Shown here piece by piece: positions 10,221 through 21,594 of a stretch of 64,000 nt of DNA. The DNA comes from Rhodopseudomonas infernalis. GTDB lineage: Bacteria > Pseudomonadota > Alphaproteobacteria > Rhizobiales > Xanthobacteraceae. Below the pieces are notes generated by a model, which was given only the letters and a program-made list of their open reading frames with translations, did no database searches and was not told the origin of the DNA. Where the stretch lies: positions 1 through 64,000 of the forward strand of contig NZ_JAJNAL010000023.1 of assembly GCF_022271405.1 (NCBI RefSeq), written 5' to 3'. Both the position numbers and the translations under genes were made by a program. Numbering within the stretch: the stretch's first letter is position 1; the number at the start of each line of letters is the position of its first letter.

Positions 10221-10905
10221 CCAGCTTCCAGTTCGGATCACGCGAGCTGATGTCGCGGGCGAAGGTCCAGACGTCGGTGATGTCCGCCACCTTGTCGGGG
10301 CTGCCGTCGACAATCGCGCCAGCCTTGTCACGCGTCACCGAGATCATCTGCGAGACGAACCGCACGGTCAGCTGCGCGGTGTGGTCGCGCACTTCGGCGC
10401 CGGTCAGTTCGGCCTTTTCGATCGCCACGAAGCGGGTCTCGGTCTTGTACTCGTTCTTCTCGCGATCCTTGATGGCGGAATCGAAGCTGTCATAGACCTC
10501 GCTCGACAGCAGATCCTTGAGGGCGCGGCGATCGCCATTGGCGAACGCCATCACGATCATCTCGTAGGCGCTCTTGGCGCCGGTCAGGAAGTGATTCGCG
10601 TCGAACGAGGAGTCCTGCAGCAGCACGGCATTGAGGCCGTGGGCGAGCGGCGACTCCGGCTCGGCGATCCCCTTCCAGCGATCCGATGGCGGCACCACAT
10701 CGGCGCTCGGCGCAGCCGGCGCCTGGTCGATCACCGAACCGGGCATCGGCACCACATTGGTGTCGGGCTTGCCGGGCAGCACGTCCCGTGCCGCGGCGCG
10801 ATCGAACGGCGGACGTTCATTCCCGGTTTTTTGGCCCAGCACATTGCGCAGACGCAGGAAGATGAACACCGCAAGTGCCAGGAAGATGATGGTGTAAATA
10901 TCCAC
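10198..10905 (-). CDS. Tim44-like domain protein (TimA type)
   Basis: A 235-residue protein with one N-terminal membrane helix (YTIIFLALAVFIFLRLRNVLG, about residues 4-25), a variable linker, and a C-terminal Tim44-like domain from about 95 to 230. This domain resembles the membrane-binding part of mitochondrial Tim44. The family segment SAYEMIVMAFANGDRRALKDLLS and the end DPNWKLVGTG are present. In alphaproteobacteria it sits near secB and mltA, as here, and is thought to act at the inner membrane. Exact function is not established. Confidence 0.88.
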   Translation of the reverse strand: MDIYTIIFLALAVFIFLRLRNVLGQKTGNERPPFDRAAARDVLPGKPDTNVVPMPGSVIDQAPAAPSADVVPPSDRWKGIAEPESPLAHGLNAVLLQDSSFDANHFLTGAKSAYEMIVMAFANGDRRALKDLLSSEVYDSFDSAIKDREKNEYKTETRFVAIEKAELTGAEVRDHTAQLTVRFVSQMISVTRDKAGAIVDGSPDKVADITDVWTFARDISSRDPNWKLVGTGAGQ

Positions 10906-11338
10906 GTCGCTTCACTTTCTCATCGGCGCCGGCCCTGACGCGTTGCGCGCTGGCCGGCGGCCCAGATTCACGATGGGCCGGCCCCCACATGTAGGGAGCA
11001 ACTCGGCCCGTCCAATGCCGCGTTTTGGCACAGCCGGGCCGGTTGGCAAGTGCCGTTCCGCCGCGCCCGTGCTCAGATCCAGTCAAATGTAGGCCCTTCG
11101 CAGCAACTGGGAAACCGGATCATTGTAAGAAAGTTCACGGCGCCAGTGATTTAGGCCCGATGGCCCGGCCGTGCGAGCACCGTCCGGGCACCGCCGATCG
11201 GCCGCGTCTACCGCTTCGGTCGACCTTGTGGATGGCGGCGCGGCTATGATAGCCACTCGCCGACGCGTTCACCCGCTTATCCGCGTGGATGCCGCCCCGG
11301 CGGCCACAGCCTCCCGCGCGCTCCAGGAGAGAATTTTG
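10906..11338. other. Divergent gap between the Tim44-like gene and secB
   Basis: The 433 bp hold no convincing gene. Short open frames on both strands lack family features and ribosome-binding signals. The gap must carry the divergent promoters of the Tim44-like gene and secB. A locally AT-richer stretch at about 11116-11150 is the likeliest place for the secB promoter. I see no palindromic repeat of the families found elsewhere. Confidence 0.6.
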
Positions 11339-11809
11339 ATGACCAACGGCAATGGTGCTCCTCCCGAGGGCGCTCCTCCGCAGCTCAACGTGCTGGCGCA
11401 GTACACCAAGGACCTGTCGTTCGAGAACCCGAACGCCCCGGCCTCGCTGGCGCCGCAGCAGAACCAGCCGGCGATCAACATCCAGATCAATGTCGGCGCC
11501 AACAAGCTCGCCGACACCGAATTCGAAGTGACGCTGTCGATCGAGGGCAAGGCCGAATCCGGCAGCAGCGTGCTGTTCAGCTTCGAACTCGCCTATGCGG
11601 GCGTGTTCCGCATCACCAACATCCCGGAAGAGAACCTGCATCCGCTGATCATGATCGAATGCCCGCGGCTGCTGTTCCCGTTCGCCCGCGAGATCATCGC
11701 CACCGCGGTCCGCGACGGCGGCTTCCCGCCGCTGATGCTCGACCCAGTCGATTTCGTCGGCCTGTACCGGCAGAACCTCGAGCGCGCGCAGCAGGGCCAG
11801 CCGAGCTGA
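11339..11809 (+). CDS. secB: Protein-export chaperone SecB
   Basis: SecB holds precursor proteins unfolded and hands them to SecA for export. The 156-residue product starts at the ATG at 11339, nine bases after AGGAG. An upstream in-frame extension to 11171 looks non-coding. The core matches Sec[20 protein letters not shown], then [23 protein letters not shown], and the C-terminal [33 protein letters not shown]. It faces away from the Tim44-like gene. Confidence 0.97.
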   Translation: MTNGNGAPPEGAPPQLNVLAQYTKDLSFENPNAPASLAPQQNQPAINIQINVGANKLADTEFEVTLSIEGKAESGSSVLFSFELAYAGVFRITNIPEENLHPLIMIECPRLLFPFAREIIATAVRDGGFPPLMLDPVDFVGLYRQNLERAQQGQPS

Positions 11810-11839
11810 GCCTTCGGGCCCAGCGCAGATCCAGAATAT

Positions 11840-11867
11840 CGTCATGGCCGGGCTCGTCCCGGCCATT
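11840..11867. repeat. Single palindromic repeat after secB
   Basis: GGCCGGG and CCCGGCC arms around a 5-base loop follow CGTCAT, 30 bp after the secB stop. This is a half-unit of the repeat family seen at 39171-39262. It could act as the secB terminator, though there is no strong T-tract. Confidence 0.6.
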
Positions 11868-11945
11868 TGCGTTTCAGGGTTGAACGCTCGGAATGTGGAC
11901 GCCCCCACAGGGCACGGCATCACAAGGTCGGGGCGTCTCGGCAGC

Positions 11946-12641
11946 TCAGGCGCCGGCCAGATATTCGTTCCAGATCGCCTTCTCGCCCATCAGACCGATG
12001 AACGCCCGGTGGGCTTCGATGTCGCCATCGGTGACGCGCGGCACCAGTGCGATCGGGCGCTGCCGGCGCGGCGTGTCGCCGCCGACGCCGCTGTGATCGG
12101 ACGGGACCTCGGCCAGAATCAGCTGCGACTGCCGCGCTCCGATCAGGTCGATGTAGACTTCGGCCAGCAGTTCGGCGTCGAGCAGCGCGCCGTGCTTGGT
12201 GCGGCGGGAGTTATCGATGGCGTAACGCGAGCACAGATCGTCGAGCCGGTTCGACACGCCGGGATGCTTGCGGCGCGCCAGCAGCAGCGTATCGACCAGC
12301 CGCTCACGCGGGATCGCGATCCGCGACACCCGCGCCAGCTCGGCATTGATGAAGCCGATGTCGAACGAGGCGTTGTGGATCACCAGCGGCGCGTCGCCGA
12401 TGAAGGCGAGGAATTCGTCGGCAACCTGGGCGAACAGCGGCTTGTCGGCGAGAAACTCGGCCGACAGGCCGTGCACCGCAAAGGCCTCGGCCGGCATATC
12501 CCGCTCGGGATTGATGTAGCGGTGATAGGTCTGCCCTGTCGGCATCCGGTTGTAGATCTCGACGCAGCCAATCTCGACCAGCCGATCGCCGCGCAGCGGA
12601 TCGAGGCCGGTGGTTTCGGTATCGAGAACGATTTCACGCAT
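11946..12641 (-). CDS. dnaQ: DNA polymerase III epsilon subunit (3'-5' exonuclease)
   Basis: DnaQ is the proofreading exonuclease of the replicase. The 231-residue protein shows the DEDDh exonuclease motifs. Exo I is VLDTETTGLDP, exo II is HNASFDIGFINAEL, and exo III is HGALLDAELLAEVYIDL. A C-terminal extension of about 50 residues probably carries the polymerase-binding segment. The start ATG at 12641 gives the conserved MREIVLDTETTG. It is followed upstream on the same strand by coaE, maf and PPSR, the arrangement usual beside rhizobial origins. Confidence 0.96.
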   Translation of the reverse strand: MREIVLDTETTGLDPLRGDRLVEIGCVEIYNRMPTGQTYHRYINPERDMPAEAFAVHGLSAEFLADKPLFAQVADEFLAFIGDAPLVIHNASFDIGFINAELARVSRIAIPRERLVDTLLLARRKHPGVSNRLDDLCSRYAIDNSRRTKHGALLDAELLAEVYIDLIGARQSQLILAEVPSDHSGVGGDTPRRQRPIALVPRVTDGDIEAHRAFIGLMGEKAIWNEYLAGA

Positions 12642-12678
12642 GGGATGTCAGCAGTCCGGCAAAACAGAGCTCACCGAA

Positions 12679-13278
12679 TCACGGCCGGCGCCGGGGCATT
12701 TTAGCAGCGGCAGCGAGAATTTCCTGGATTCGGGCCCGCACCGGATCGAGACCGTCCGAGGTATCCACTACGAAATCCGCGCGCTTGCGCTTTTCGGCGT
12801 CCGGCATCTGCCGGGCCAGGATGGCGTCGAGCTTATCGGGTGTCATGTTGTCGCGGGCGAGAATGCGCTCGCGCTGCACGATCGGCGACGTCGTGACCAC
12901 CACCACCGCGTCAACCCGCTTCTCGCCACCGGTTTCAAACAGCAGCGGCACGTCGACCACCGCAACCGCCGCGCCGGACGATTCGGCATCGTCCAGGAAG
13001 GTCTGATGATGCGAGCGCAGCATCGGATGCACGATCTGTTCGAGCCGCTTCATCGCCGCGGCGTCGTGCACGACCTTCGCCGACAACAGCGCGCGGTCGA
13101 CCTTGCCGTTGACCACAGTGCCGGGAAACGCCGCCTCGATGGCCGGCACCGCTTCGCCCTCGTAGATCTTATGCACGGTGGCGTCGGCGTCGTAGACCGG
13201 CACCCCGGCTTCTTCGAACAGCTTGGCGGTGGTCGACTTGCCCATTCCGATCGACCCGGTCAGTCCAAGCACCAGCAT
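12679..13278 (-). CDS. coaE: Dephospho-CoA kinase
   Basis: CoaE phosphorylates the 3'-hydroxyl of dephospho-CoA, the last step of coenzyme A synthesis. The 199-residue product begins [16 protein letters not shown], containing the P-loop. The lid region ([26 protein letters not shown]) and the substrate segment [19 protein letters not shown] are in place. It lies 15 bp after maf, and dnaQ follows after 37 bp. Both coaA and coaE are therefore within 13 kb, at the two ends of this region. Confidence 0.96.
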   Translation of the reverse strand: MLVLGLTGSIGMGKSTTAKLFEEAGVPVYDADATVHKIYEGEAVPAIEAAFPGTVVNGKVDRALLSAKVVHDAAAMKRLEQIVHPMLRSHHQTFLDDAESSGAAVAVVDVPLLFETGGEKRVDAVVVVTTSPIVQRERILARDNMTPDKLDAILARQMPDAEKRKRADFVVDTSDGLDPVRARIQEILAAAAKMPRRRP

Positions 13279-13293
13279 GGCGTCGCCTGCTCC

Positions 13294-13902
13294 CTAAAAC
13301 GTCAGCAATTTCTGGCTACGCAGAAATCCGAGCAGAGGCAACAGCGGCAGGCCGAGGATGGTGAAGTGGTCACCATGAATGCCGTCGAACAGATGCACGC
13401 CGAGGCCTTCGACCTGATAGCCGCCGACGCTCGACGTTGCGGTGTCGCCGGCCTGATCCAGATAGGCGGAGATCTCGTCATCGGTCAGCGGCCGCATCGT
13501 CATCCGGGCGATGGCGACATCGGAGAACAGCACCACACCATTGCGCACCAGCGCGATCGCCGAATGCAATTCATGACGTCGACCGGCGAGCTCGCGCAAC
13601 TGTTTGGCGGCTTCCGTGCGGTCAGCCGGCTTGTTGAAGCCGCGGGCGCCGAGCGCCAGGGTCTGGTCGGCGCCGAGCACCAGGCGGCCGGGACTGCGGT
13701 TCGAGACGAACGCGGCTTTTTCCCGCGCCAGCAGTCCGGCGATCTCGCCGGGCGCCGACAGGCCGGAGGCTTTGGCGATGCCGCGCTCGTCGATGTCGGC
13801 GGGAATCGCGTCGAACGGGATTCCCGCATTGGCCAGCAGCAACTGCCGCGCGCGGCTTTGCGACGCCAGCACCAATGGCTGCAGCCCGAGCCACAGCGTC
13901 AT
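13294..13902 (-). CDS. maf: Maf-family nucleotide pyrophosphatase
   Basis: Maf proteins hydrolyse non-canonical or canonical nucleoside triphosphates to monophosphates. The 202-residue protein has the N-terminal [21 protein letters not shown], a substrate-binding signature, and [12 protein letters not shown] with the catalytic Asp. [30 protein letters not shown] is typical of the C-terminal half. It overlaps the PPSR gene by 4 bp (ATGA). In several rhizobia aroE lies between maf and coaE, by my recollection; here there is no room for it. Confidence 0.93.
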   Translation of the reverse strand: MTLWLGLQPLVLASQSRARQLLLANAGIPFDAIPADIDERGIAKASGLSAPGEIAGLLAREKAAFVSNRSPGRLVLGADQTLALGARGFNKPADRTEAAKQLRELAGRRHELHSAIALVRNGVVLFSDVAIARMTMRPLTDDEISAYLDQAGDTATSSVGGYQVEGLGVHLFDGIHGDHFTILGLPLLPLLGFLRSQKLLTF

Positions 13903-14741
13903 TCCGCCATCCTCTGACGCTGCCGATCGGCGAGCAGTTTCATAATCGCCGCAGCGGTTTCTTCGATCGAGCGGCGGGTGACGTCGAGCAGCGACCAGCC
14001 GTATTTAGCGCTGAGCCGGCGCGCCAGCAGCACCTCGTCGGTCACCGCCTGCTTGTCGATGTATGAATCATTGCCGGCTCCGGCGCCGAGGCTGAGCAGA
14101 CGATTCTGCCGCACCTGAATCAGCCGTTCCGGCGTGGCGTGCAGGCTCACCACCAGCGGCTTCTTCAGGGTTTCAAGCTGATGCGGAATCGGAATGCCGG
14201 CGACCAGCGGCACATTCGCGGTGCGGATTCCGCGATTCGCCAGATAGATCGATGTCGGGGTCTTCGACGTGCGCGACACGCCGACCAGGACCACGTCGGC
14301 CTCTTCCAGGCCTTCTACATGCTGGCCGTCGTCATGCATCATCGAATAGTTCAACGCGTCGATGCGCTGGAAATATTCGGCGTTCAGGGTGTGCTGTGCG
14401 CCGACCCGGCCGGTGGTCGATGCGCCCAGATAGGCCTCGAACAACTGCATCACCGGCCCGATGATCGACAGGCTGGGGCTGTTGATCTCCTGGCATTTGG
14501 CCTCGAGCCGGTTGACCAGCTCGCTCTCCAATAGGGTGAACAGCACGATGCCGGGCGATTCCTCGATCTCCTGCAGCACGCGGTCGAGCTGCTTCTGGCT
14601 GCGCACCAGCGGATAGACATGTTCCACGGCGTTGACGTTGGCGTATTGGGCCGCGACCGCACGGGACACCGTAATCAGAGTCTCGCCGGTCGAGTCCGAC
14701 ACCAGGTGAAGGTGAAAATAGCTGCCATCGGTCAGCATCAT
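13899..14741 (-). CDS. Pyruvate, phosphate dikinase / PEP synthase regulatory protein (PPSR, DUF299)
   Basis: The family consists of bifunctional ADP-dependent kinases and phosphorylases that switch pyruvate phosphate dikinase (or PEP synthase) off and on. The 280-residue protein begins [15 protein letters not shown] and has the P-loop-like [18 protein letters not shown] at about 153-170. It ends with the conserved [19 protein letters not shown] infer the dikinase form because that is usual in alphaproteobacteria; the target gene is not here. It heads the run PPSR-maf-coaE-dnaQ and borders the candidate replication origin. Confidence 0.92.
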   Translation of the reverse strand: MMLTDGSYFHLHLVSDSTGETLITVSRAVAAQYANVNAVEHVYPLVRSQKQLDRVLQEIEESPGIVLFTLLESELVNRLEAKCQEINSPSLSIIGPVMQLFEAYLGASTTGRVGAQHTLNAEYFQRIDALNYSMMHDDGQHVEGLEEADVVLVGVSRTSKTPTSIYLANRGIRTANVPLVAGIPIPHQLETLKKPLVVSLHATPERLIQVRQNRLLSLGAGAGNDSYIDKQAVTDEVLLARRLSAKYGWSLLDVTRRSIEETAAAIMKLLADRQRQRMAE

Positions 14742-15188
14742 GACCCTGTGTATCCTGTGAACAACGGGGCGAACACCGCCGGATTGCGGCGCCGCGGCCG
14801 GCGCGGGCGGGATAACCCGGCTTTTTCTTCACAGGCCTCGGGGTGAGGAAAGTGTCTCGGGATGAAGCCGAGGTTAACGGGTGTATGTGGATTTGTCTCT
14901 TGATAATGCGACGGCAAAACGGCCCGGACCGCCCACCGCACAGCACTCGGCGCGCTTGGGACAGCGCCGGCCGTAGCCTGTGCAAATGTGAATCGCACGA
15001 GGACAAGCCGGAGCATCTGTTGCGCCGGCACTATCCCCTGTCACTACGACTCAAACCCTAAGAATCTATAAATATTGTTTAGGGAGGTGGAGCTTGCGGA
15101 AAACTCCGTCATCGCGCATTCGATTAACGCGCGGTGAGGAACGTCGGTTCCGATCCTGGACGCGAAAGCCACGCGATGGGCGACCCAC
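14742..15188. other. oriC: Candidate chromosomal replication origin (oriC)
   Basis: A 447-bp gap without a gene between divergent PPSR and hemJ. It holds clustered, imperfect DnaA-box-like 9-mers. TGTGTATCC and TGTGAACAA are adjacent at 14747-14764. TTCTTCACA is at 14825-14833 and TGTGGATTT at 14886-14894. TGTGCAAAT and TGTGAATCG are at 14979-14995. Three GANTC methylation sites lie at 14990, 15048 and 15062, and an AT-rich tract at about 15059-15081. None of the boxes is a perfect TTATCCACA. The setting (dnaQ-coaE-maf-PPSR on one side, rho-mnmE-mnmG-rsmG-parAB with parS on the other) is that of mapped alphaproteobacterial origins. This is inference, not proof. Confidence 0.5.
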
Positions 15189-15629
15189 ATGCTCGACTGG
15201 ACCGATGTCTATCTCTGGGTGAAGGCCCTGCATGTCATCGCGGTGATCTCATGGATGGCCGGCATGCTCTACATGCCCCGGCTGTTCGTCTACCACTGTG
15301 CCGCCGAAGTCGGATCGGTTCAGTCCGAGACGTTCAAGGTGATGGAGCGGCGCCTGTACCGGGCGATTATGAACCCGGCCATGATGGTGGCCTGGGTGGC
15401 GGGCCTGGTGATCGCCTGGCAGCAGGGCTATTTCGCGGTCGGCTGGTTTCACGCCAAGCTCGCTGCGGTTATTTTAATGACCGTGATCCACGTCATGCTG
15501 GGCCGCTACGTGCGCGATTTCGCCGCAGACCGGAATACGCGATCACACAAATTCTATCGTATCATCAATGAGGTACCGACTCTACTGATGGTCGGAGCGG
15601 TAATCTTCGTGGTAGTCAAGCCGTTCTGA
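15189..15629 (+). CDS. hemJ: Protoporphyrinogen IX oxidase HemJ
   Basis: HemJ oxidises protoporphyrinogen IX to protoporphyrin IX in heme (and in phototrophs bacteriochlorophyll) synthesis. The 146-residue membrane protein has four hydrophobic helices. It has the conserved N-terminal WVKALHVIAVISWMAGMLYMPRLFVYH with the functional histidine. It also shows the later MVAWVAGLVIAW, WFHAKLAAVILMTVIHVM and INEVPTLLMVGAVIFVVVKPF. It is the first plus-strand gene right of the candidate origin and is followed by rho. In some relatives hemE precedes it; hemE is absent here. Confidence 0.93.
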   Translation: MLDWTDVYLWVKALHVIAVISWMAGMLYMPRLFVYHCAAEVGSVQSETFKVMERRLYRAIMNPAMMVAWVAGLVIAWQQGYFAVGWFHAKLAAVILMTVIHVMLGRYVRDFAADRNTRSHKFYRIINEVPTLLMVGAVIFVVVKPF

Positions 15630-15897
15630 TGCCGCAAAATCGAGCGGCATCACGATATCGAACGCCTTGCGAAGCTCCGGGCGATTTTCTATAGTCCTTC
15701 CGTCCCACCTAAAGCAGGCGAATGTGGTTGCGACCCGGTTCCGTTTTGCCCGGCCGCCGCATCGGGTTTGAAGCCTCTTCGCACCTTCCTTGCTCAAGAC
15801 GTCGTCGACCTGAAGACCTGCGGACTCCCCGTATTTCCAGGCGCCGCTCTCTTCCGCTGACGAATCCCTTCTGTCGCTTTTCCACAGGACTATCCCA
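15630..15897 (+). other. rho leader region
   Basis: The 268 bp between hemJ and rho have no family-recognisable gene. The stretch includes an AT-richer piece (ATTTTCTATAGTCC at about 15685-15698) that could be a promoter for rho. Long leaders upstream of rho often mediate autoregulation, but I see no specific element here. Confidence 0.4.
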
Positions 15898-17163
<1,266 letters not shown>

Positions 17164-17167
17164 CGAA

Positions 17168-18124
17168 TTAGGCGTGCGCGGCTTCCGGTTGGAAGGCGCG
17201 CACGGCTGATCTCTGGCGGCAGGCGATGGCGATCGCCGCCGACGCCACCATGGCTCCGGCCAGGACGTCGACGAGATAGTGCGCGCCGTCGACCGGCGTG
17301 CTGGCGATCATCATTGTGTTGATCACCAAGCCGACGATCCGCAGCCAGCGGATCCGCCACAGCGCCCAGGTGAATAGAATGCCGTCGGCGGTGTGGAAGC
17401 TCGGAAACGCAAGCAGCCCTTCGAGATCGTCCAGGCGAACCGTCGACATCGTGCCGCTTCGCAGCGCCTCGATGGTGCGGGCGGGCGTGTAGATATCGGC
17501 CGACAAGGCGGACAGTCCATGCGGCGCCAGGTCGACATAGACCACAGCGCCGACCGCCGGAACCAATGTCGCAATCACCGTGGTGGCGAGTAACGCCAGT
17601 CCGAAGGCGAGCACGAATTGGCGCATACGCAATTGCTGGCCGGCGAGCAGCAGGACAAGCGGCACCAGCACGGTCTGCGGTTGGATCGACAAATAGGCGG
17701 CGTTGAAGAGCGCTGAGAGCGCCGGGATCGCGTGGTAGGCGGCCAGATAGCGCTGCCTGTCGAAGCCAAGCCAGACGTCGATCGCCTGCAGTTCGGCGTC
17801 GCGCAGCGGCAGACCGATCGCAATCGCCACGTAGGTCAGCAGCACGCCAAGCACCAGCAGCAGGACCAACTGGCCCATGCTGATCAAGGCTGCGACGATC
17901 GAGGGCTCGGCTCGGAATTTGGCGTAATAGATGGTCACCGCCGTGTAGGCCGCGATGGCGGCCAGCAAGGCGGGATTGCTGGTCAGATCGATCCGGATCC
18001 GCAGCAGCGGAAAGCCTGCCACGACGCCGAACATCATGAGCGCGATCAGCGCCCAGATGTGCAGGCTGGTTTGGCGTCCGGCCATGTGGTCGGGCGCAGA
18101 GTTCAGTTCTATCCGCATTTGCAA
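17168..18124 (-). CDS. PAP2-superfamily membrane phosphatase
   Basis: A 318-residue integral membrane protein with about seven to eight hydrophobic helices. The PAP2 acid-phosphatase motifs sit near the C-terminus: FPSFHTADG with the catalytic-type histidine at about residue 243, and STPVDGAHYLVDVLAGA at about 281-297. This is the PAP2_3 (Aur1-like) arrangement used on lipid phosphates or for inositol-phosphate transfer. Substrate is unknown. It is the only minus-strand gene between hemJ and parB, convergent with rho and divergent from mnmE. Confidence 0.85.
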   Translation of the reverse strand: MQMRIELNSAPDHMAGRQTSLHIWALIALMMFGVVAGFPLLRIRIDLTSNPALLAAIAAYTAVTIYYAKFRAEPSIVAALISMGQLVLLLVLGVLLTYVAIAIGLPLRDAELQAIDVWLGFDRQRYLAAYHAIPALSALFNAAYLSIQPQTVLVPLVLLLAGQQLRMRQFVLAFGLALLATTVIATLVPAVGAVVYVDLAPHGLSALSADIYTPARTIEALRSGTMSTVRLDDLEGLLAFPSFHTADGILFTWALWRIRWLRIVGLVINTMMIASTPVDGAHYLVDVLAGAMVASAAIAIACRQRSAVRAFQPEAAHA

Positions 18125-18294
18125 TCAGGGGCGGTTGATGCTGGTGGCAAATGTACAGGACGGATATGAGCGCTTATTGAGGATCCGGCTCGGCGCGAGC
18201 GCGATGTTGCAGGTGAGTTAATGGTTGGTTTCTGCGGCTTCGCCGTCGACGAACGCCGCGGCCCGGAGCCGGTCTGCTTCCATGGGAGTCTGCA

Positions 18295-19611
18295 GTGAAC
18301 GCGGGCGCACAGACCATCTTCGCGCTGTCTTCGGGGCGTCCGCCGGCGGCGGTTGCGATCGTGCGGATATCTGGTCCGCGTGCTGCGGCTGCCGTGCAGA
18401 TGTTGGCGGGCAGGGTGCCGACGGCCCGCATGGCGACGCGGGCGACTCTGCGGGACCATAATGGCGGGCCGCTCGACGATGGACTGGTGCTGTGGTTTCC
18501 AGCGCCGGCCAGTGCCACCGGCGAGGACGTCGCCGAGTTCCATATTCACGGCGGGCGCGCCGTATTGGCCGCGCTGACGGCGGTGCTGTCCTCGTTCGAA
18601 GGGGTGCGGCCGGCCGAGCCGGGCGAATTCACCCGGCGCGCATTCGAGAACGGCAAGCTCGATCTCACCGAGGCGGAGGGGCTCGACGATCTGATCCACG
18701 CCGACACCGAGATTCAGCGCCGCCAGGCGATGCGGCAGCTCGGCGGCCTGCTCGGCGATAGGGCCCGGCAATGGCGGGCGCAGATCATCGAGGCGGCCGC
18801 ACTGATCGAAGCGGGGATCGATTTTTCCGACGAAGGCGACGTGCAGGGCGACTTGATGGCGCCGGCGCTGCGCACAATCGCCGGGCTGCATGGCGAGATC
18901 ACCGAGGTTCTGGCGGCGGAAGGTCGGGGCGAGCGGCTGCGCGATGGACTGGTGGTGGCGATCGCCGGGCCGCCGAACGTCGGCAAGTCGACGCTGATCA
19001 ACAAGCTGGCCCGGCGCGACGTCGCGATCGTGTCGCCCTACGCCGGAACCACGCGGGACGTCATCGAGGTGCAGCTTGATCTCGGCGGCTATCCGGTGAC
19101 GGTGATCGACACGGCCGGCATTCGGCAAAGCGATGACCCGATCGAGCAGGAGGGCATTCGCCGCGCGCAGGCCCGGGCGGCGGAAGCCGATCTGGTGTTG
19201 TGGTTGAGCGATGGCGACGGGACAGAGCACCCGTGGTTCGGGTCGGTAGCGCTCTGGAGCGTTCGGACCAAGGCTGATCTGGCGGAGGAGGTGGCCGAGC
19301 CAGGTGGTTCGTCGTTCGTCATTTCGGCTGAAAGCGGCCTCGGCGTGGTGGAGCTTATTGCTGCGGTGCAGCAATTTGCGGAACAGTATTTTGCCGTTGG
19401 AGAAACTAGCCTGATTTCGAGAGTGCGCCACCGGACATTGCTGCAAAAAGCCGCCCTTATGCTGCATTGCAGCATGAAACCCGATCTTGAGCCGGAATTC
19501 GTTGCCGAGGAACTTCGGCTGGCCTCTGTTGCGTTGGGGCGGCTGTTGGGCCGCGTCGACGTCGAAGACGTGCTCGGCGAAATCTTTGGCCGCTTCTGCA
19601 TCGGGAAATGA
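18295..19611 (+). CDS. mnmE: tRNA uridine-5-carboxymethylaminomethyl modification GTPase MnmE
   Basis: MnmE (TrmE) works with MnmG to modify the wobble uridine of several tRNAs. The 438-residue protein starts at a GTG (18295), six bases after GGGAG. It has the N-terminal folate-binding domain ([44 protein letters not shown]). The embedded GTPase has G1 [10 protein letters not shown]3 DTAG and a TKAD-type G4. The essential C-terminal FCIGK is present, so the gene is intact. A parS site follows 33 bp after the stop. Confidence 0.97.
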   Translation: MNAGAQTIFALSSGRPPAAVAIVRISGPRAAAAVQMLAGRVPTARMATRATLRDHNGGPLDDGLVLWFPAPASATGEDVAEFHIHGGRAVLAALTAVLSSFEGVRPAEPGEFTRRAFENGKLDLTEAEGLDDLIHADTEIQRRQAMRQLGGLLGDRARQWRAQIIEAAALIEAGIDFSDEGDVQGDLMAPALRTIAGLHGEITEVLAAEGRGERLRDGLVVAIAGPPNVGKSTLINKLARRDVAIVSPYAGTTRDVIEVQLDLGGYPVTVIDTAGIRQSDDPIEQEGIRRAQARAAEADLVLWLSDGDGTEHPWFGSVALWSVRTKADLAEEVAEPGGSSFVISAESGLGVVELIAAVQQFAEQYFAVGETSLISRVRHRTLLQKAALMLHCSMKPDLEPEFVAEELRLASVALGRLLGRVDVEDVLGEIFGRFCIGK

Positions 19612-19644
19612 TTGAAGCCTGTTCGGCTGGCGCGCCCACAGCGA

Positions 19645-19660
19645 TGTTTCACGTGAAACA
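19645..19660. promoter_or_regulatory. parS: parS site 1 (ParB-binding)
   Basis: TGTTTCACGTGAAACA is a perfect 16-bp palindrome identical to the well-known parS consensus. It lies between mnmE and mnmG, about 4 kb from parAB. ParB loads here to organise and segregate the origin region. Confidence 0.96.
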
Positions 19661-19725
19661 GGGGCCAGCTCACGGGCCGGCAATACCGCTTCAAAGCCAG
19701 GACAGAGTGCGCTAGAAGCCGGCGG

Positions 19726-21594
19726 ATGTGGACAACTTTCGACGTCATCGTCATCGGCGGCGGCCATGCCGGCTGCGAGGCTGCGGCCGCATCAGCACGG
19801 CTCGGCGCGCGCACGGCGCTGGTCACGCATCGCTTCGCGACGGTCGGCGCCATGTCGTGCAATCCGGCGATCGGTGGACTCGGCAAGGGCCACCTGGTCC
19901 GGGAGGTCGATGCGCTGGACGGGCTGATGGGCCGCGTCGCCGACGCCGGCGGCATCCAGTTTCGCATGCTCAATCGGCGCAAGGGTCCGGCGGTGCGCGG
20001 GCCCCGAACCCAGGCGGATCGAAAGCTCTATGCCGGCGCCATGCAGGCGGCGATCCGCGCCACACCGAACCTCGAGGTGATTGAAGGCGAGGCCGACGCC
20101 CTGCGGTGGGACCAAGGCCGGATCACCGGACTTCGGCTTGCGGACGGTCGCGAACTGGTGGCCGGCTCGGTGGTCGTCACGACTGGGACCTTCCTGCGCG
20201 GCCTGATTCATCTCGGCGAACAGAGCTGGCCGGCCGGCCGGATCGATGAAGCGCCGGCGCTGGGTCTGTCGGCCTCGTTCGAGGCGATAGGTTTCACGCT
20301 GGGCCGGCTCAAGACCGGCACCCCACCGCGGCTCGACGGCCGCACGATCGACTGGGGCGCAGTCGAGATGCAGCCGGGCGACGATCCGCCCGAGCCGTTC
20401 TCGGTGCTGACCGCTGCGATCAACACACCGCAGATCGAATGCGGCATCACCCGGACGACGCCGGCGACCCACGAGGTGATCCGCGCCAACGTGCATCGCT
20501 CGCCGATGTATTCCGGCCAGATCCAGTCGACCGGGCCGCGCTATTGCCCGTCGATCGAGGACAAGATCGTCAAATTCGGCGACCGCGACGGCCACCAGAT
20601 CTTTCTGGAGCCCGAGGGGCTCGACGATCCGACCGTCTATCCCAACGGGATCTCGACCTCGCTGCCCGAAGAGGTGCAGCGGGTGATCCTGAAGACGATC
20701 CCCGGCCTCGAACGGACCGACATGATCCGGCCGGGCTATGCGATCGAATACGACCATGTCGATCCGCGCGAACTGGAGCCGACGCTGCAGACCAAGCGGC
20801 TGCGCGGGCTGTTCCTGGCCGGGCAGATCAACGGCACCACCGGCTATGAAGAAGCAGCCGCCCAGGGGCTGGTCGCCGGTCTGAATGCCGCACTGCTCGC
20901 GGGCGGCGGCGAACTCGCGGTGTTCGACCGCGCCGATGGCTATCTCGGGGTGATGATCGACGATCTGGTGACCCGCGGCATCACCGAGCCGTATCGGATG
21001 TTCACCTCCCGGGCCGAATATCGTCTGACGCTGCGTGCCGACAATGCCGATCAGCGCCTGACCGACCGTGGTCTTGCGCTTGGCTGTGTCGGCAACGAGC
21101 GGGCGGCGTTTCACCAGACCAAGATGGCGGCGCTTGCCGATGCGAAAGCGCTGGCTCGGTCGGTGTCGATCACGCCGAACGAAGCCGCCCGGCACGGTCT
21201 CGCGCTCAATCGCGACGGGCAGCGCCGCTCGGCATTCGATCTGCTGTCGTATCCGGAGATCGGGTGGGAGCAGGTGAGGGCGATCTGGCCCGAACTGGGC
21301 GCCGTTTCGCCCGTGATCGCCACCCATGTGGAGATCGATGCCAAATACGACGTCTATCTGGAGCGGCAGAAGGCGGACGTCGAAGCGTTTCGGCGGGATG
21401 AAAGCCTGTCTCTGGTCGAGATCGACTATGCACAGGTGCCTGGTCTGTCGAATGAAGCCCGAACCCGGCTGGAACGGCATCGCCCGCACACCGTCGGGCA
21501 AGCCGGCCGCCTCGATGGCATCACGCCGGCCGCGCTCGGGATTCTGGCGGCCTATATCCGGCGAGAAGCGCGGAAACGGCCCGCTGTCGGTTAG
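19726..21594 (+). CDS. mnmG: tRNA uridine 5-carboxymethylaminomethyl modification enzyme MnmG
   Basis: MnmG (GidA) is the FAD-dependent partner of MnmE in wobble uridine modification. The 622-residue protein begins with the dinucleotide-binding motif [21 protein letters not shown]. It continues with FDVIVIG-type family blocks: [36 protein letters not shown] with a region of catalytic importance, and [19 protein letters not shown]. The C-terminal helical domain binds MnmE and tRNA (about residues 540-620). It is full length and sits between two parS sites. Confidence 0.97.
   Translation: MWTTFDVIVIGGGHAGCEAAAASARLGARTALVTHRFATVGAMSCNPAIGGLGKGHLVREVDALDGLMGRVADAGGIQFRMLNRRKGPAVRGPRTQADRKLYAGAMQAAIRATPNLEVIEGEADALRWDQGRITGLRLADGRELVAGSVVVTTGTFLRGLIHLGEQSWPAGRIDEAPALGLSASFEAIGFTLGRLKTGTPPRLDGRTIDWGAVEMQPGDDPPEPFSVLTAAINTPQIECGITRTTPATHEVIRANVHRSPMYSGQIQSTGPRYCPSIEDKIVKFGDRDGHQIFLEPEGLDDPTVYPNGISTSLPEEVQRVILKTIPGLERTDMIRPGYAIEYDHVDPRELEPTLQTKRLRGLFLAGQINGTTGYEEAAAQGLVAGLNAALLAGGGELAVFDRADGYLGVMIDDLVTRGITEPYRMFTSRAEYRLTLRADNADQRLTDRGLALGCVGNERAAFHQTKMAALADAKALARSVSITPNEAARHGLALNRDGQRRSAFDLLSYPEIGWEQVRAIWPELGAVSPVIATHVEIDAKYDVYLERQKADVEAFRRDESLSLVEIDYAQVPGLSNEARTRLERHRPHTVGQAGRLDGITPAALGILAAYIRREARKRPAVG

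Noticed and set aside
10221-10331. Upstream extension of mltA
   Set aside because: It lies wholly in the Tim44-like gene and lacks a signal peptide start; the TTG at 10220 gives a proper exported protein.
14843-15061. 72-codon frame in the gap between PPSR and hemJ
   Set aside because: No ribosome-binding sequence and no family features; the gap has origin-like sequence instead.
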